NCBI RefSeq assembly: GCF_000003815.2
Contig: NC_049986.1
Coordinates: 20,241,720 to 20,305,719 of the forward strand
Source of the DNA: Branchiostoma floridae
Lineage: Eukaryota > Chordata > Leptocardii > Amphioxiformes > Branchiostomatidae
Length of the DNA stretch: 64,000 bases
Direction: 5' to 3'
Positions 1 through 11,536 of the stretch are shown piece after piece. Positions within the stretch are counted from its first letter, which is position 1; each line of letters begins with the position of its first letter. The translations under genes and the position numbers were made by a program. The notes beneath the pieces are model-generated. The model saw only the letters and a program-made list of their open reading frames with translations. It did not search any database and had not been told where the DNA came from.

Positions 1-125
1 GGAAGCTGGCGATGAATAAGACAAGGTGATGGCGATGAATCAGACTTGAAGAAAGACTTATTGCATCTATAGAGTGCCCAGACCACTGCACTGGCAGAAC
101 ACAATTTTTATACTACTACTACTAG

Positions 126-478
126 GTCCCATTACCAAAGGACCCAGCAGGACTTGAGAACCTTCCGAGTACGTCCTGCATCTAGTACCTCGAGTGCCGT
201 GAAAGTTTGCGTTGAGACGCTCTCGCATAGTCGTATTCTCTCTGTATATGTTTGTGTGTGTGTGTAGGTGGGGGGGGGGGGGTGGGGGGGTGGGTGGAAC
301 TGCCGGGAACTCTACCCAAAGAAATAAAAAAGGTTGCGTGACCTGAAAAAAAAATGCTTGGTTTCTCGACCTCTTAGGTACAATTACCAGAAGGACCCAG
401 TAGAACTTGAGAACCTTCCGAGTATGTTCTACACCTCGAGTACCGTGAAAGTTTGCGTTGAGACGCTCTCGCGTGACG
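126..478. repeat. Two-copy direct duplication, period about 253 bp
   Basis: A segment of about 105 bp at 126-236 recurs at 376-478. Both copies share the stretch beginning GAGAACCTTCCGAGTA (156 and 409) and end in a run reading GTTTGCGTTGAGACGCTCTCGC. A GT/poly-G tract lies between them. On the minus strand both copies translate to a shared peptide ERLNANFHGTRG within one open frame (67-660), but that frame lacks an ATG at its head and crosses the poly-G tract, so I do not call it a gene. Confidence 0.75.
250..298. repeat. GT microsatellite followed by G-rich homopolymer tract
   Basis: A short GT run passes directly into about 30 bases that are nearly all G. Such a tract can form G-quadruplexes and is prone to sequencing length error. 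Confidence 0.9.
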
Positions 479-659
479 TTGACTGGTTTATCTCCGGCAG
501 GCATGCGGGGATGCGTGACTGAGATATGCCCTTCGTGATGTATGTATTCATTAGTACGGATAGCGGACGGATAATCTGATAACTCAGACTGAAACAAGCA
601 CGCGGGTATAGCTTTATTAGGTGAGATCTTGCGGTTGGAGTTGAGTGATGGTCCTATCA

Positions 660-2029
660 CCGGAAACCAGACCTTGGGTTCCTCATCAACAGAACCCCCA
701 GCACTTGGTGATTATGTGTTTATTAGGTGGGAGACATCGCTAAAATATTGCTGTCTGAAGAGTAGCCTTAGGTTGCGTGTAACTCTCTTGGATACGCTAT
801 ATAAATGACGTTAAGTCGCTTGCTTGGTTACAGTTTGAATGCATGGTTGGCATTATAAAGTAGAGAACATCGCATTAGTAGAGGAAAAAGCAACTTGTCT
901 ATGCAGGATTTTTACTGATAACTGTAAAGAAATATCAACCAACAGAACATGGCTATAAATGTTTACTTATTGGTTAAAGCTGTTGCAACAGAGTGACTAC
1001 AGATTTCTTCATGTATAAATGCCACATGTGCAGGATCAGAGGAAGAATAGTTAACTGAAATGCGGAGCTATTTGTGGATCTAAATGAAGCCAAGTCCAGT
1101 GACGCGAATGAAAAATAAGAATTGATCTGGACTAAAGCTGCAGCAAGTTAGGATAGCGATTTGCCTTTGGTATGATTTATGAACAATAAAATATATCTGC
1201 AACTACAATCATTTTCATTAGCTATGCCATTTTCTCTCACGTCTTTAGTGTGGTATACCGGTAACGTAAAAGCAAAGAAGTTTTAGAGACCAGTGTAAAA
1301 CACACACAGTGACAGGGGAGCTGAAGAAGAACTATTCTGCCACATTGCCATGATGCTCACGACCGTGCTGTCACGATGCGTACAATATAAATGGCTAACA
1401 GGCAGAGTTGAAATGTTTACTGCACTCACGGGTGCATTAAGCAGTGCCATATGTCACAGAGCCGGTATCTTCCCACAGTTACACAGGATAGACAGACAAG
1501 GTAGGCTCACTTTGTGCAGAATCAGGCACTATTTCATCGCTGAGGGATTTTAAGTGACTCGCTCCATTCGTTTTACCATGCATGCTGCTTAAATTGTGTT
1601 TAGCTTCACTGGTAACAGTCTTTCCCGGGGTTTGTTGGATAAAGATAGCGCTCAGCTATCCCCAAGGTGCCATGAAAATACATACCTGTATCTAATTCAA
1701 AGCTACTTAGCTGCGAGGTTTATCGTGAGATTTACAGCTGCTAATGAGGAAAAACAAAGTTCAGCAAATCTTCTGTGTGCGCCTTGCTCAGGTGTATAGT
1801 GGTGGTGCCCATCTTCATATCTATAGACCTTGGGCCACACATTTTTGCAAGTACTACAACAGGTTGTTTGTCAGCTGCTGCGTTATGTACCACTTTTACC
1901 TACGTCATGCGCCAAAGGTATCCCCTGGCCACACTGAGCATTGGACCTGGGATCAATCGGATACAGAGCGAGTACTCTACTAAATCAAACCCAATAGCAT
2001 TCATTTTAGATTATAAGTATTACTAGTTG
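660..2029. other. Unique AT-rich DNA, no gene recognised
   Basis: Only short overlapping reading frames are present (for example plus-strand frames of about 80 codons at 1744-2026). They have no recognisable domain, splice structure or repeated copies. Confidence 0.5.
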
Positions 2030-2150
2030 ATGACCCCTATTTCACTTTGTTATTGTATACCATTCAGTATCATTATCCCCATTATACTTTTATACATGTG
2101 TTTTTTGCAATAAGCCTTCGGGCATGAGTTTGCAATAAAGGTTGAAAAAG
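2030..2150 (+). mobile_element. 3' end of a non-LTR retrotransposon (LINE)
   Basis: The stretch at 2107-2140 reads GCAATAAGCCTTCGGGC, then ATGAGTTTGCAATAAAG. A short GC-rich hairpin-like motif followed by a GCAATAAA signal is a common terminus of CR1/L2-like LINEs in invertebrates. A diverged relative with the same layout closes the LINE remnant at 32341-32366. No reverse transcriptase frame is visible upstream, so this is a 5'-truncated copy. The family assignment is inference. Confidence 0.5.
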
Positions 2151-3599
2151 ATTGAGCTATTGCACCGGTCAAGTTTAACGGGCTGTCTTAAACAAATTGT
2201 TAAATGCTTTAAAAACACTAGAACGTCACAAACCATTGTAGAACAGTCTCAAGGGCATCGATCAAGAACCATCTAAAAAGACCCAATTTTAGTAAACAAA
2301 TGTCAACTTAGCCAAAGGCATACAAATTTCCTTGGTTATATTCTGCACACAATGATCTTAGTAAAACAGTTACGGTGCGATTGATTGTATGACAATCCTT
2401 TGGTGCTTCATCATTTCGTGCACTTTGAATGATAATGGTTTCCTTCTTCTCATTAGTTTATAGAGGCCTTGATGTAGAACTCATAAAACATGAGTGCAAA
2501 CGTGTGCAAACTGATACACAACTACAATTACAAGATAGATAGATATAATTATGAGATCAAAGTTTCCATGACAAATTTAACTTCAACTCTCTTTGAAATG
2601 TGAGCATGACTAGCGGTCGTGCTTCTGCTTTGAGACTTCAATATCAAACGAAACCATCTAATGATTTTTGAAACATTAATGATAGCATTTCTGATAAATG
2701 TTAGTATCACTATGGATTGTTTGAAGAGAACGCAGTATTAATGCTTCTAGCGCTCAATACTTTATACATTGGGCCTATGACGTCCTACTCACGATGACCT
2801 AAACTTTTAGAACTTATAGTGTCAAGTCTATCAGCATATCTATCAGGCCTTTTCTAATCATCTAGTTCAATGTATTAAGTGACGTACATGTTCAATGTTT
2901 GATATATTTGATCCCCATTTGATGAAATTAATACTTGAACAATAATAAAAAACTGGCAAGGTTTTTGTTTGGGATGAGATGTTGATTGATTATCATCTAT
3001 GGTAATTTTGTAACTTTCATGCATCCTATTTACTAGTATGTAGCTTAATCGCCAGATAGACTCTATATTTTCGGCAGTTAAAACAGTTTACTTCCCTACC
3101 GCCGTGACAGTGTAAAGATAAGCACGATTAGCCGATTCCTCCTCACAGGCTCCCAGTTAACGTTGAACATGTGCACTACATTACCCTGTAGTAGGTAGAG
3201 TTAAACGGGAAAATTAGCTCTTCAAATAATGAAAGCCTCGGGGGACATGCTTAAGCTAATCACTCCCGGTCTGAGTATATTGGATTGATTGTCAAGTGCG
3301 CGCCCGGTGTCCGATATTTCACTCACAAAAGGACAATGATTACCCTTTCACCAGTGCCATACGTCCCCATAGTCTTTGTGTATGACCATCCTAACGGATG
3401 GGATTGGGTTTTAATAATTTTCACACTTCGGCAGTTTTCTCGTTACTGAAGGAATGATGATGCATTTACCATTATGCTAAATAACCCTGCATAACGACTT
3501 ATAGTGTCTTGCATAACGCAGCGTTTCATCACTGCCGATTCATTACAAAACGGGGACAAGACATGGGACGTGCTATTTATAGACTCGTATTATGTAATA
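2151..3599. other. Unique AT-rich DNA, nothing recognised
   Basis: No long open frame, tandem repeat or terminal inverted repeat was seen here. Confidence 0.5.
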
Positions 3600-4260
3600 T
3601 GACCGAAGCCTTTAAGTGAACAAAATGGCTCCATCGTAATGAATGAAAGGCAAATTGCTTTCTTTGCCTGGACGTCCATTGATTGAACTTGCAGCGGCTA
3701 AATGGCTTCCCATGAAAGTACGGTTGTCTCGTATAAAATCGATCTCATCCTTCTCTGGCTCAGTTCTGTGCAAACCTCCACGGGTCCAGCCGCAATTAGT
3801 TCATTGCAGCCGGCAGCGGTTTGAATCTGGGGCAGCATCCCGCAACGGAATCGGCTAAGATGAAAGCCATCGGCATCAGATATCAAATAATAACGGCAGA
3901 AGCTGTCTTTGATGGATGCTCTGCTGGTTCCGGCGCGCGAAGTTTGCCAGGACTTTGAAGTTTCAGCCGAAGAATTTAGCGCCTAATGGGGGTAAATCGC
4001 CTGGTCTAGCTGCACAGCCTCGGCGGAGCCTGGGGATATGGATGTCAAATGTGTTATTATCAGGATATCGAGCGCTTCTGCGCTTTACTTTAATGGAATA
4101 AGAGACCAGAAGCCGCGGAGGTTACGGTTGTATTGAAAGACGAGACGGAAGAAGATTGGCCTGTTCATGCGTGAGCTGAGCACAATGATGATAACGTTTG
4201 CCGGCTGGGTGGGAGGGGAAGGATATCTACAATGTCGTGTTTTTGTAGCGTGATATTCGG
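3600..4260. other. GC-richer unique block, possible conserved non-coding element
   Basis: This stretch is more complex and richer in G and C than its flanks and carries no repeat copies elsewhere in the window. Frames on both strands are short (60-70 codons) and unrelated to known domains. Such blocks in lancelet intergenic DNA are often conserved regulatory elements, but without a comparison that remains a guess. Confidence 0.25.
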
Positions 4261-5280
4261 CATAGCTGGCAAGTCAGACACTGTCTGAAGAAGTAGATAA
4301 ATTGCTGTCGTGGTAGTCACCAAGATATGATGGATGATTTTATTTGCACCGTCTGAGCCAATGGGTTCAGTGCAGTAGTTATTAATATTATAGGAAAAAC
4401 TAAAGGTAAACTATCATTACTTGTAGATTTGCTAGTGAACTATGCGAAAAACAAAAGCTATGCTGCCACTAAATGGATCGTTCAGAGAAGAATGTGGAAT
4501 ACGGCTACAATTCATTGGCAGGTGTATAAAAAAATTTACATAATACTGCAATTGATTTGGAAAGGATTATCTTACCAATGCAATGCGCTCCAGTAGTATC
4601 AAAAATTTGAAGAAAAAAAAAACGTTCACAGAACACTGAGAAATTGAGAATATCGAGCGTAGCTCTATAGTAGAATACTAAATGGTTAGGTACGCATGGT
4701 GTGTGGTATGCATTGAACATTGACTCAAGGGTCACATTAGTTGTAATATTCATTTCCCAGAAGCCACATTTACCTAGATTAAATTAAATGTTTCACGAAT
4801 AGCACTAGCTAGATTAACATGTATTCTACTGAACATTCTTCTGTACCGAATGATGTACAGTGTTTGTTTGCAGTGTCGGTAGATACCAAACATTATTGAT
4901 GCATTGTCTTTGTTATTTTTAACGAATGTACGGCTGTAACGGTTTTCTATTGGGTTTAAGCCGATGGCATTGTTATCTGCCAATGTAAGTGTTCAGAGTA
5001 ACGGAGGCAACGACAAAAATGGTCGATGTCAGAAAATGGACAGGCATGCAACTAATTAAAACACTGCAAAAAACAGAAACGGAGAAGGGTGGGTAAAACT
5101 GTTTACCACTGGCAAATCTTCGTGGTGCCCTTACATAATTAGAAGAAGGGATAAATTAGATGGGGGTCTTAAGAATTTTGATTAACCGTTCTTTATAAAA
5201 GTAGGAATTATAATTTCAGATCCAGTCTGCAATTTTGTTTTCTCCGTTTTATTGGGAATAAGTCCGCTTGTGTTAACAAG
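4261..5280. other. AT-rich DNA, nothing recognised
   Basis: Minus-strand frames at 4505-4753 and 4774-4983 show no domain and have the composition expected of random AT-rich sequence. Confidence 0.5.
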
Positions 5281-5530
5281 TTTTATAAACCCGTATCGGC
5301 CCCCAGTGACGTCCCGTCGTGGCGGTAACTCCTACCAATCTCCTCGGGGATACAGGCCGCCACCCCCGGCAAGCAGCCTGGGCACGGACCGTGCAAGCAG
5401 CTTAAGGTTTCATGACTTTATGTAGTGTCAAGGATACCGGGGATTGCCAGGCAGTATGCTTGGCTTTAGGAGTCGTCCCTTTGGTATGGAGCACGCGTGC
5501 CGCGTATATGCCTCAAGCGGTGGAAAATGT
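5281..5530. other. Isolated GC-rich patch
   Basis: About 250 bp of GC-rich unique sequence sits inside AT-rich DNA with sharp edges. It has no open frame of note. It could be a regulatory element or an old mobile-element fragment. Confidence 0.25.
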
Positions 5531-5809
5531 TGAGTGTATTTTTGTATGGATTTTCTGGTCCCCTCCATTTTAGTTGTACACTCTTAGCTTACGTAGCAAA
5601 AACTCATCAATATCTATTTTCTCATTATCAATTACCTAATTATAATTTTTGACACAGGTACCGTGTACCCGAAGCCGTGGTGAATTATAACTTGTACTAG
5701 TTAGCGCCTTTTCTGTTTCTGTACTTGTATTGACACCTACGCTATTTCTAACAATTTTAGTTGGATGGTATTCTATTTCTACAATTTAGTTGGATGGTAT
5801 TCCTTTAAA

Positions 5810-6310
5810 GCTTATCTTAAGTACCGTACAACCAGCACCAAATATCCAGCACCCTCAGCACACCATTCCTGAATATTCACCAATTTACTCTCACAATTTG
5901 TGGTTACCCAGGTGTTAAATGTTAGAAAATAACTCGTACTCTCCTTCTTTATCTTTATATACTTCTTTTGATTAGTACACTGTTTTAAAATTCTTTTCAG
6001 AAGCTTATTTTTATACTTTACAACCAGATATTTAGCACCCTCAGCACACCAGTCCTGAATGTTCACCAATTTAGTCAACCCAATTTGTTGTTACCCCCAT
6101 TGTTATATGTTAGAAAATAACTCGTGCTCTCGTCCTATATCGTTCTATACCTGTTTTGATTAGTACACTGTTTTAAAAATGCTATTTAGAAACTTAATTT
6201 TTAATACCTTACAACCAGATATCTTTCAAATCTTTCAAATCAAACATCCTCAGCAGTCCTGAATATTCACCAATTACTCTCCCCCATTTGTTGTTACCCC
6301 GGTAGTGTCC
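5810..6310. repeat. Tandem array, three copies, period about 185-204 bp
   Basis: The landmark TCCTGAAT recurs at 5868, 6053 and 6257, within longer matches that include CAGCACCCTCAGCACACCA and TTAGAAAATAACTCGT. The third copy carries a small insertion (TCTTTCAAA duplicated). On the minus strand two copies encode a shared peptide KLVNIQ-[DE]-WCAEGA in one frame (5812-6078), which may be incidental. A separate short duplication (TTAGTTGGATGGTATTC) lies just upstream at 5757-5805. Confidence 0.8.
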
Positions 6311-9300
6311 AGGATCCATGAATGATGCAGCACACAGCGGTGGCAATTATCCCCGGACCGGTGGGGAATACATGCTGATTACGATGCACAATTAAACTCA
6401 TTTGTTGAACTGGGCCTGTAGCACGACAAGCGATATTTAAAACTGCGGGATGCTCTGTTGCAGCCGTGCGTGAGGATTTCTGAATGGTCAGTCACCAAAT
6501 ACTCGTTCTAAATGCAATTATTGGATAGATATAAATTGCAAAAAATAAATTTGTACCCACTTTGGTCTGTGACTAATTTAGATAGTTCATACCAATAATT
6601 CACGAATCCGTCTTTCGGAAGGGACGTAAAATGGGGGTCCCGTGCTCGAGGAGGCGCCTCGACCACGTTAATCAACCTCCTTGCCCATTATTGGGTACCT
6701 ACTGGCTGCAAATACACCAGATATTATTATTATAGTTTTATTTCCCAAATACACTATCTCTGTTTCTTCAATATGTAACTCCGATTATCAAGACCTACAG
6801 CTATCCGCACGCGTATATATCTTACAAAATTCCAAATTGCTTTCCTTCTTGCAAACTCCAGTATCAAGTTTTAGGCGAATTTTTCGAGGCCTTGACTTTC
6901 CATATTCTAACCTCTGTTGTATGAACGAACCTGCAGTTGTCGCCGATTCGTCTCGATGACGAAAATCCGATACTCGCAGCAATGCCTAATCCATCAGCCG
7001 TTATCTCTCACTCCTGTATCAGTCACACCGCAGCATTGATCGGTATATTTCAATATAACACACGACTGGATTCACTTACAATCTGTACACAGATCTCTCT
7101 TCTAGGGTATCGTTCCCCACGGAACGCCAGACTCGCCTTGTTACGATTAAGCAGGTGAATGGTTTGATGAAGGACATTGAAATAAATATGACCTGGATCC
7201 GGTTGTAATGAATACAGAGGAGGTATTGGGGCACTCTATGTTGCAGTTTAATCCACGTACAATAGACCAATTGTTGGTGATACAGCAAAGTATGTACAGT
7301 CAGTGCGTTGGAACAGAAATTATGATATACTCCGATAAGCTTAGAAGAGGAAATGCAAAGCCGCCTTCCTGTTTCAGGTAATTGAAGCCATGTAATTTGT
7401 GCAGAATCACGAATATACAAGCCATAGTCCCGCAGCACAGCCACTGAAACCTGTACATGTTGCTCACGGTGAAGACTGCCTGCCTATGCATATTGAACCT
7501 TGTATACCTTCCTGAATTGAACAGGTGCGAGTTAATTCCCTCTGACTATATTTATCCAGAATTATTGTAGAGGATCTCAGCATGCCAGTCTGTTAGACTT
7601 ACTACCCGTAGCTTGAAATATGAATGGTTTCCTTCTGGAATAGAAGAGCTTTTGTCGAAGTTTTTTTATTATTCCATGTACAGATTTACTCCACTAACTT
7701 GGCACGTATTAAGTAACTGTTCTTTCTAAAGTTGTAAGATGTTGGGGCTATTGTTTCTGCATGGCTACGTCGAAGGAAGTGTACAAAGGCACATTATTGC
7801 TATGAAAGCAGCTTCCAAAGGCTTTAGCAGATGACCTGGAAGGCACCCATCTTTTCCAATCGTAAGGCAAATCAATTTGCTTTTAACAATTACTTGCCCT
7901 TAATCCAGATCTACATTTCATACATGGCTGACAACACCAGCTTCAGAAACATAAAAACGTTACATTGTCTGACCCAAACAACAGGAATTGTGTAAGAATC
8001 TAAGTTGCAGCTCCAGGAAAGATTAGAATATTTTTGAAGGTCTGTACGTATACAATCAGTTGTGTTGGTAGGAACACATTAACATTTGGATTGATAGCTA
8101 AACGTCTTAACGTGGTAAGAATATAATGTACATTACTTACAATTTAACCCTGCTAAAAGGACCATCTGTGGCATCTGCACCAAATGCTCAACTGCCAAAA
8201 AAGTACCCTCTTAATGCAGACGGATTGCTCCCCCTATTCCCAGAATGGCCATCTTTCATCGCTATAAGTACTTTCGTAGGCATAAAGATTCGACCCTGTT
8301 AACCACATTGCTTATTGGCACTGAAACAAGGTACAGAAATTCATGCAACTTCAATGAAAAATATTCCATATCAAAGACAGGGGTACGGATTGAATGTCAG
8401 CATTTTTGAGGCGTATTATTTTTATTAATAGGATTGTTGGTAACCATGTGTACATGCATTTGCATCATTTGAATCATGAATTCTGGCATGCTAAAACCTA
8501 AATGTGCTGTGTGCATTGCTTTTTATAAATTCTAAAGAATGGGTATAAAGATTTGCTCATTTTATGATTGAAAATTATTTGTTTCATATGTTTTTCGCCC
8601 TGGAAGAACATATTGTAATCTGCGCCCTTCGCATGTACAGATTTAGTGGCCCTGCCTGGAGGCATTGTTGTAAATAACCATAGATCCTCCAGCGAGGCCA
8701 AACTTTATTAACTCCAGCCACAACTCTACTCTGCCTGATAGCATCTCATACCTTACAAATGGGATTTCTAGATCGTCGACATTATGTGCAGGGTTGAGCG
8801 TACCGCAATGTATTGGTGTGCACAATATACAACCGGAAATTTAATACGGAAAGTGAGGTTATTACGATCTTACTTTGTACATTTTTCTGGCAGTTTTATG
8901 ATATCAGCACGCTGTGTAGTTCATATCTAGAATGTCACTGTTGTTTGTAGTTGTTTAGCGGCAGCATGGTTATTGAACATGAAATGTCATGCCGATTTGG
9001 AAGTAAATGTTTTGACATTTAGTGGCGGCAACGACAGCGTTCCAGACGCGTTGAACTCTTCGCAAAGTCAACGACTCAAATTCTATTACTGGCGACATGT
9101 TTTCTGTGGTACAAATGAAATTACCCTCACCGTGTAATGGGATGTAGTCGTCCGACTGTGGCATATTACATGGCAATGGTTGCTGGTAGCTGCGGCCATT
9201 GAAGGCTTTACGTTTGCTTGAAATGTTACTATATATATGCAGGCCAATATATACTACGTTGAAGATTTAGAGCTTGTGATAGCCTGGCAGAGAAAATCAA

Positions 9301-9790
9301 ACTGGCACACAAATACATCATTGGAAACAAAAGCTCAAGAGTTTGTCAATACCAAAAAAAAACTGGTTATTTTTTGCTTAATCGCTGTCAAATTTTAGCA
9401 AAAATATGCATTTAGCAAAAATATGAATTTTTGTTGAATAAAAAAAAAACTAAAGAGTTTGTAAACATACGAGTAAATCAACACGAGGCCATTTAAGGAC
9501 ATAGGTGCGAAGAGAGATTTGATCCGTTCTTCTTGATTGGTAATGTTTCACCCTAACGAGCGCTTTTCACACAACAACGTCTATTTCCGATGTCACACAG
9601 AGGAATTCCACGGTTAAACTTAGCCTGCAAATGGAACTTAAAGCCGCACCAACGTTCATTAGGACATAATGGATTTCTGCCGCTACTGGGTGTTAGGAGG
9701 GACTAAGCTTTAACTACCTTTCTCTTTGAGCTTACAATATTCCCTATTCGAGTGACCTTAAATTTAGACTTCGCAATCTGTTTGTCCCCA
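6311..9790. other. Long unique stretch, no gene recognised
   Basis: Frames exist on both strands, the longest being 122 codons on the minus strand at 7076-7444. None shows a signal peptide, domain motif or paired splice sites, and several overlap each other on opposite strands. Exons of the C16orf89-like gene starting at 11.5 kb could lie here on the minus strand, but I could not identify any. Confidence 0.4.
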
Positions 9791-10757
9791 CGCTATTGAC
9801 CAATGCTAGGGTGTAACCATGCTACAATTTGGGTTTTCCCTATTTCTCATCCCGAGCTTTCTTTCATCTCTCGCTACAGTGGTCATCGTTTCGCTGTTAG
9901 GGCAAATGTCAAACTTTGCGGGGAAATATTTCCTGTCTACTTCTTCAGTTATTTCTAGTTCATACAGACGCAGAGAAATTCTGCTAGAGTTAAAGGGCCA
10001 AGGTACAATGCCCAATTCCTTTCCCCTTCCAGTAATACTGTTTGCCATAGATCCAGCAATGGAAGTCCAGAAAGAAAAATGTTATGACCACTGTTCCCCT
10101 GTCTTATTTTTTCCATTTGCTCTGTCATGGACGTATTGTTTATGGTCAGGTTCAAAATTTAAGCACCCCAAATGTATTGAAGACTAAAAGAAATACAGGC
10201 CCGGGGGTACAACGGTCTTCGCTCTTTATTTCTTTTTGTAGTATAAAATCTATTGTTCCCATTTTGTTTACAAGGGCCAGTTGAGACCTCATAAAGCACA
10301 CGATCGGCTGGACCACAATTGCTGATCCCTCCCAAAAATCAGCTTCCACAGTTGTTCCTCTATTCCCAGTGCTGAGGCGACTACTGGAAGGTCAGCCACA
10401 CAATGCGGATGTGAAATTGCGGCCATAACTTTCCCCGGTCCCAGGATTCCTGCCAAGATTTCATCATTGCCTTTCACTGCGGGGTCAGCCCAAAATAACA
10501 AGTGCAAATATTGCGGTCATAATTTTCACTTCACACCTGCAATCCGGAGGTCCTACACGTTCCACTGCCATATCTCACTACCTCTCTCTGGTATCGCCTT
10601 TTCCCTAGCCTCCTTCACCGTCTGTCGGGCCTTGGCGGAAGTTTTTTTGGGGAGGGGGGGGGAGGGGTTGAATAGGAAAATATGGCAGGAAAGGGAAAAT
10701 AGTACTAGGGCGTTTGCAACTCCCCCCCGGTTAGATATTCCTCTCCCCGGCATTTTT
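9791..10757. other. Unique block with overlapping open frames on both strands
   Basis: Plus-strand frame 9819-10187 (122 codons, hydrophobic N-terminus) overlaps minus-strand frames 9806-10048, 9955-10155, 10152-10349 and 10289-10507. Mutual overlap argues that most are chance. An AATAAA on the minus strand near 10222 could serve as a polyadenylation signal. I recognise no product. The right end becomes G-rich and C-rich and runs into an assembly gap. Confidence 0.3.
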
Positions 10758-10857
10758 NNNNNNNNNNNNNNNNNNNNNNNNNNNNNNNNNNNNNNNNNNN
10801 NNNNNNNNNNNNNNNNNNNNNNNNNNNNNNNNNNNNNNNNNNNNNNNNNNNNNNNNN
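10758..10857. other. Assembly gap of 100 N
   Basis: Exactly 100 N, the usual placeholder for a gap of unknown size. It follows G-rich and C-rich homopolymer runs at 10645-10735 that are difficult to sequence. An exon of the minus-strand C16orf89-like gene could be hidden here. Confidence 0.98.
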
Positions 10858-11183
10858 TGAAGGAGGCTACCTTTTCCCAGCCCCTTTAGTGTAGTCTGCG
10901 TAGATAGGATTTTTCTTTCTATAATTGATTAATGTATGGTATAAATCAGCTACATCTAACGAGCTCGTGCTTCCGATAGTACACTTGTGCAGGGAGGCAA
11001 CGGACCCTGTTTTCTAACCACGACAGCTATACCATAGTACCCTGCAAACTCAAGATATGACGGACCTCTTTGCTAAATGAACTGTATCCTCGTGTCAGTC
11101 TGGATGAAATAGCTAGTACAATCTAGTGGAAATGAAAGTGGGAACTGATGTAGTTATTTTCAGTTATGTAGCAATTTTTTAAA

Positions 11184-11189
11184 ACTCAC
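11184..11189 (-). other. Splice donor of the C16orf89-like exon
   Basis: Reading the minus strand, exon bases CTGAGG are followed by GTGAGT, a full consensus 5' splice site. The open frame continues only three codons beyond it (through EF) before a stop, which supports splicing here. Confidence 0.7.
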
Positions 11190-11475
11190 CCTCAGCTACT
11201 CTGAGTCCGTACAGCCCGTCCAAGTTGATGTCGTGGTAGGACTCCAGAAAAAACACCACCGCCTTTTCCAGGGCGTCCAACACTTCCGAGATGCCGGCAA
11301 AGTTTCCCTGTGGTCCCGCCCGGCCCTCGCTCCTGGTGCCGTCACTTCCACCACCGTGCGCAGAGCTGTCGTTTCTCGGGACCTCTCCGTCCGAGGAGGA
11401 GGCGCTTCTGGAAGAATATCCCCCGCCGAACGCCAGGCCCGCGAACACAAGCCACATCGCCGTCGGCAGCCTCAT
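11190..11475 (-). CDS. First coding exon of a C16orf89-like (UPF0764) secreted protein
   Basis: The exon encodes 95 codons plus one base. Residues 1 to about 19 form a signal peptide (hydrophobic run WLVFAGLAF). Residues 20-58 are a low-complexity S/G/E/R-rich linker. Residues 62-95 read as L-x-x-LE-x-A-x-x-F ... INLDG-x-x-G-x-x-V-x-E, which matches my recollection of the N-terminal conserved region of vertebrate C16orf89 (DUF4735), a secreted protein reported in thyroid whose molecular function is unknown. The start ATG at 11475-11473 has A at -3. Coding ends at a consensus donor (G|GTGAGT), so the intron is in phase 1. Downstream exons at lower coordinates were not found. High CpG content in the exon fits a promoter-proximal first exon. 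Orthology rests on about 35 residues. Confidence 0.65.
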
Positions 11476-11528
11476 GTTCCCCTCAGCGCGGCTTCAGCAC
11501 CCCTGTCCGGTCCGTCCATGGGTCGGCC

Positions 11529-11536
11529 CTGAAATG
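11529..11536 (-). other. Possible 3' splice acceptor in the 5' UTR
   Basis: On the minus strand the sequence GTTTCATTTCAG precedes GGCCGACC, 53 bases upstream of the ATG. GC content changes abruptly at this point, from GC-rich exon to AT-rich upstream DNA. This suggests a non-coding first exon further upstream (at higher coordinates). The pyrimidine tract is short, so it could equally be chance. Confidence 0.35.

Noticed and set aside
67-660. 197-codon minus-strand frame
   Set aside because: No ATG at the head, crosses a poly-G tract that reads as poly-Pro, and contains two copies of a direct repeat; no domain.
7076-7444. 122-codon minus-strand frame
   Set aside because: No domain and biased composition expected of random DNA.
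9819-10187. 122-codon plus-strand frame with hydrophobic start
   Set aside because: Overlapped by several minus-strand frames of similar quality and no recognised domain.
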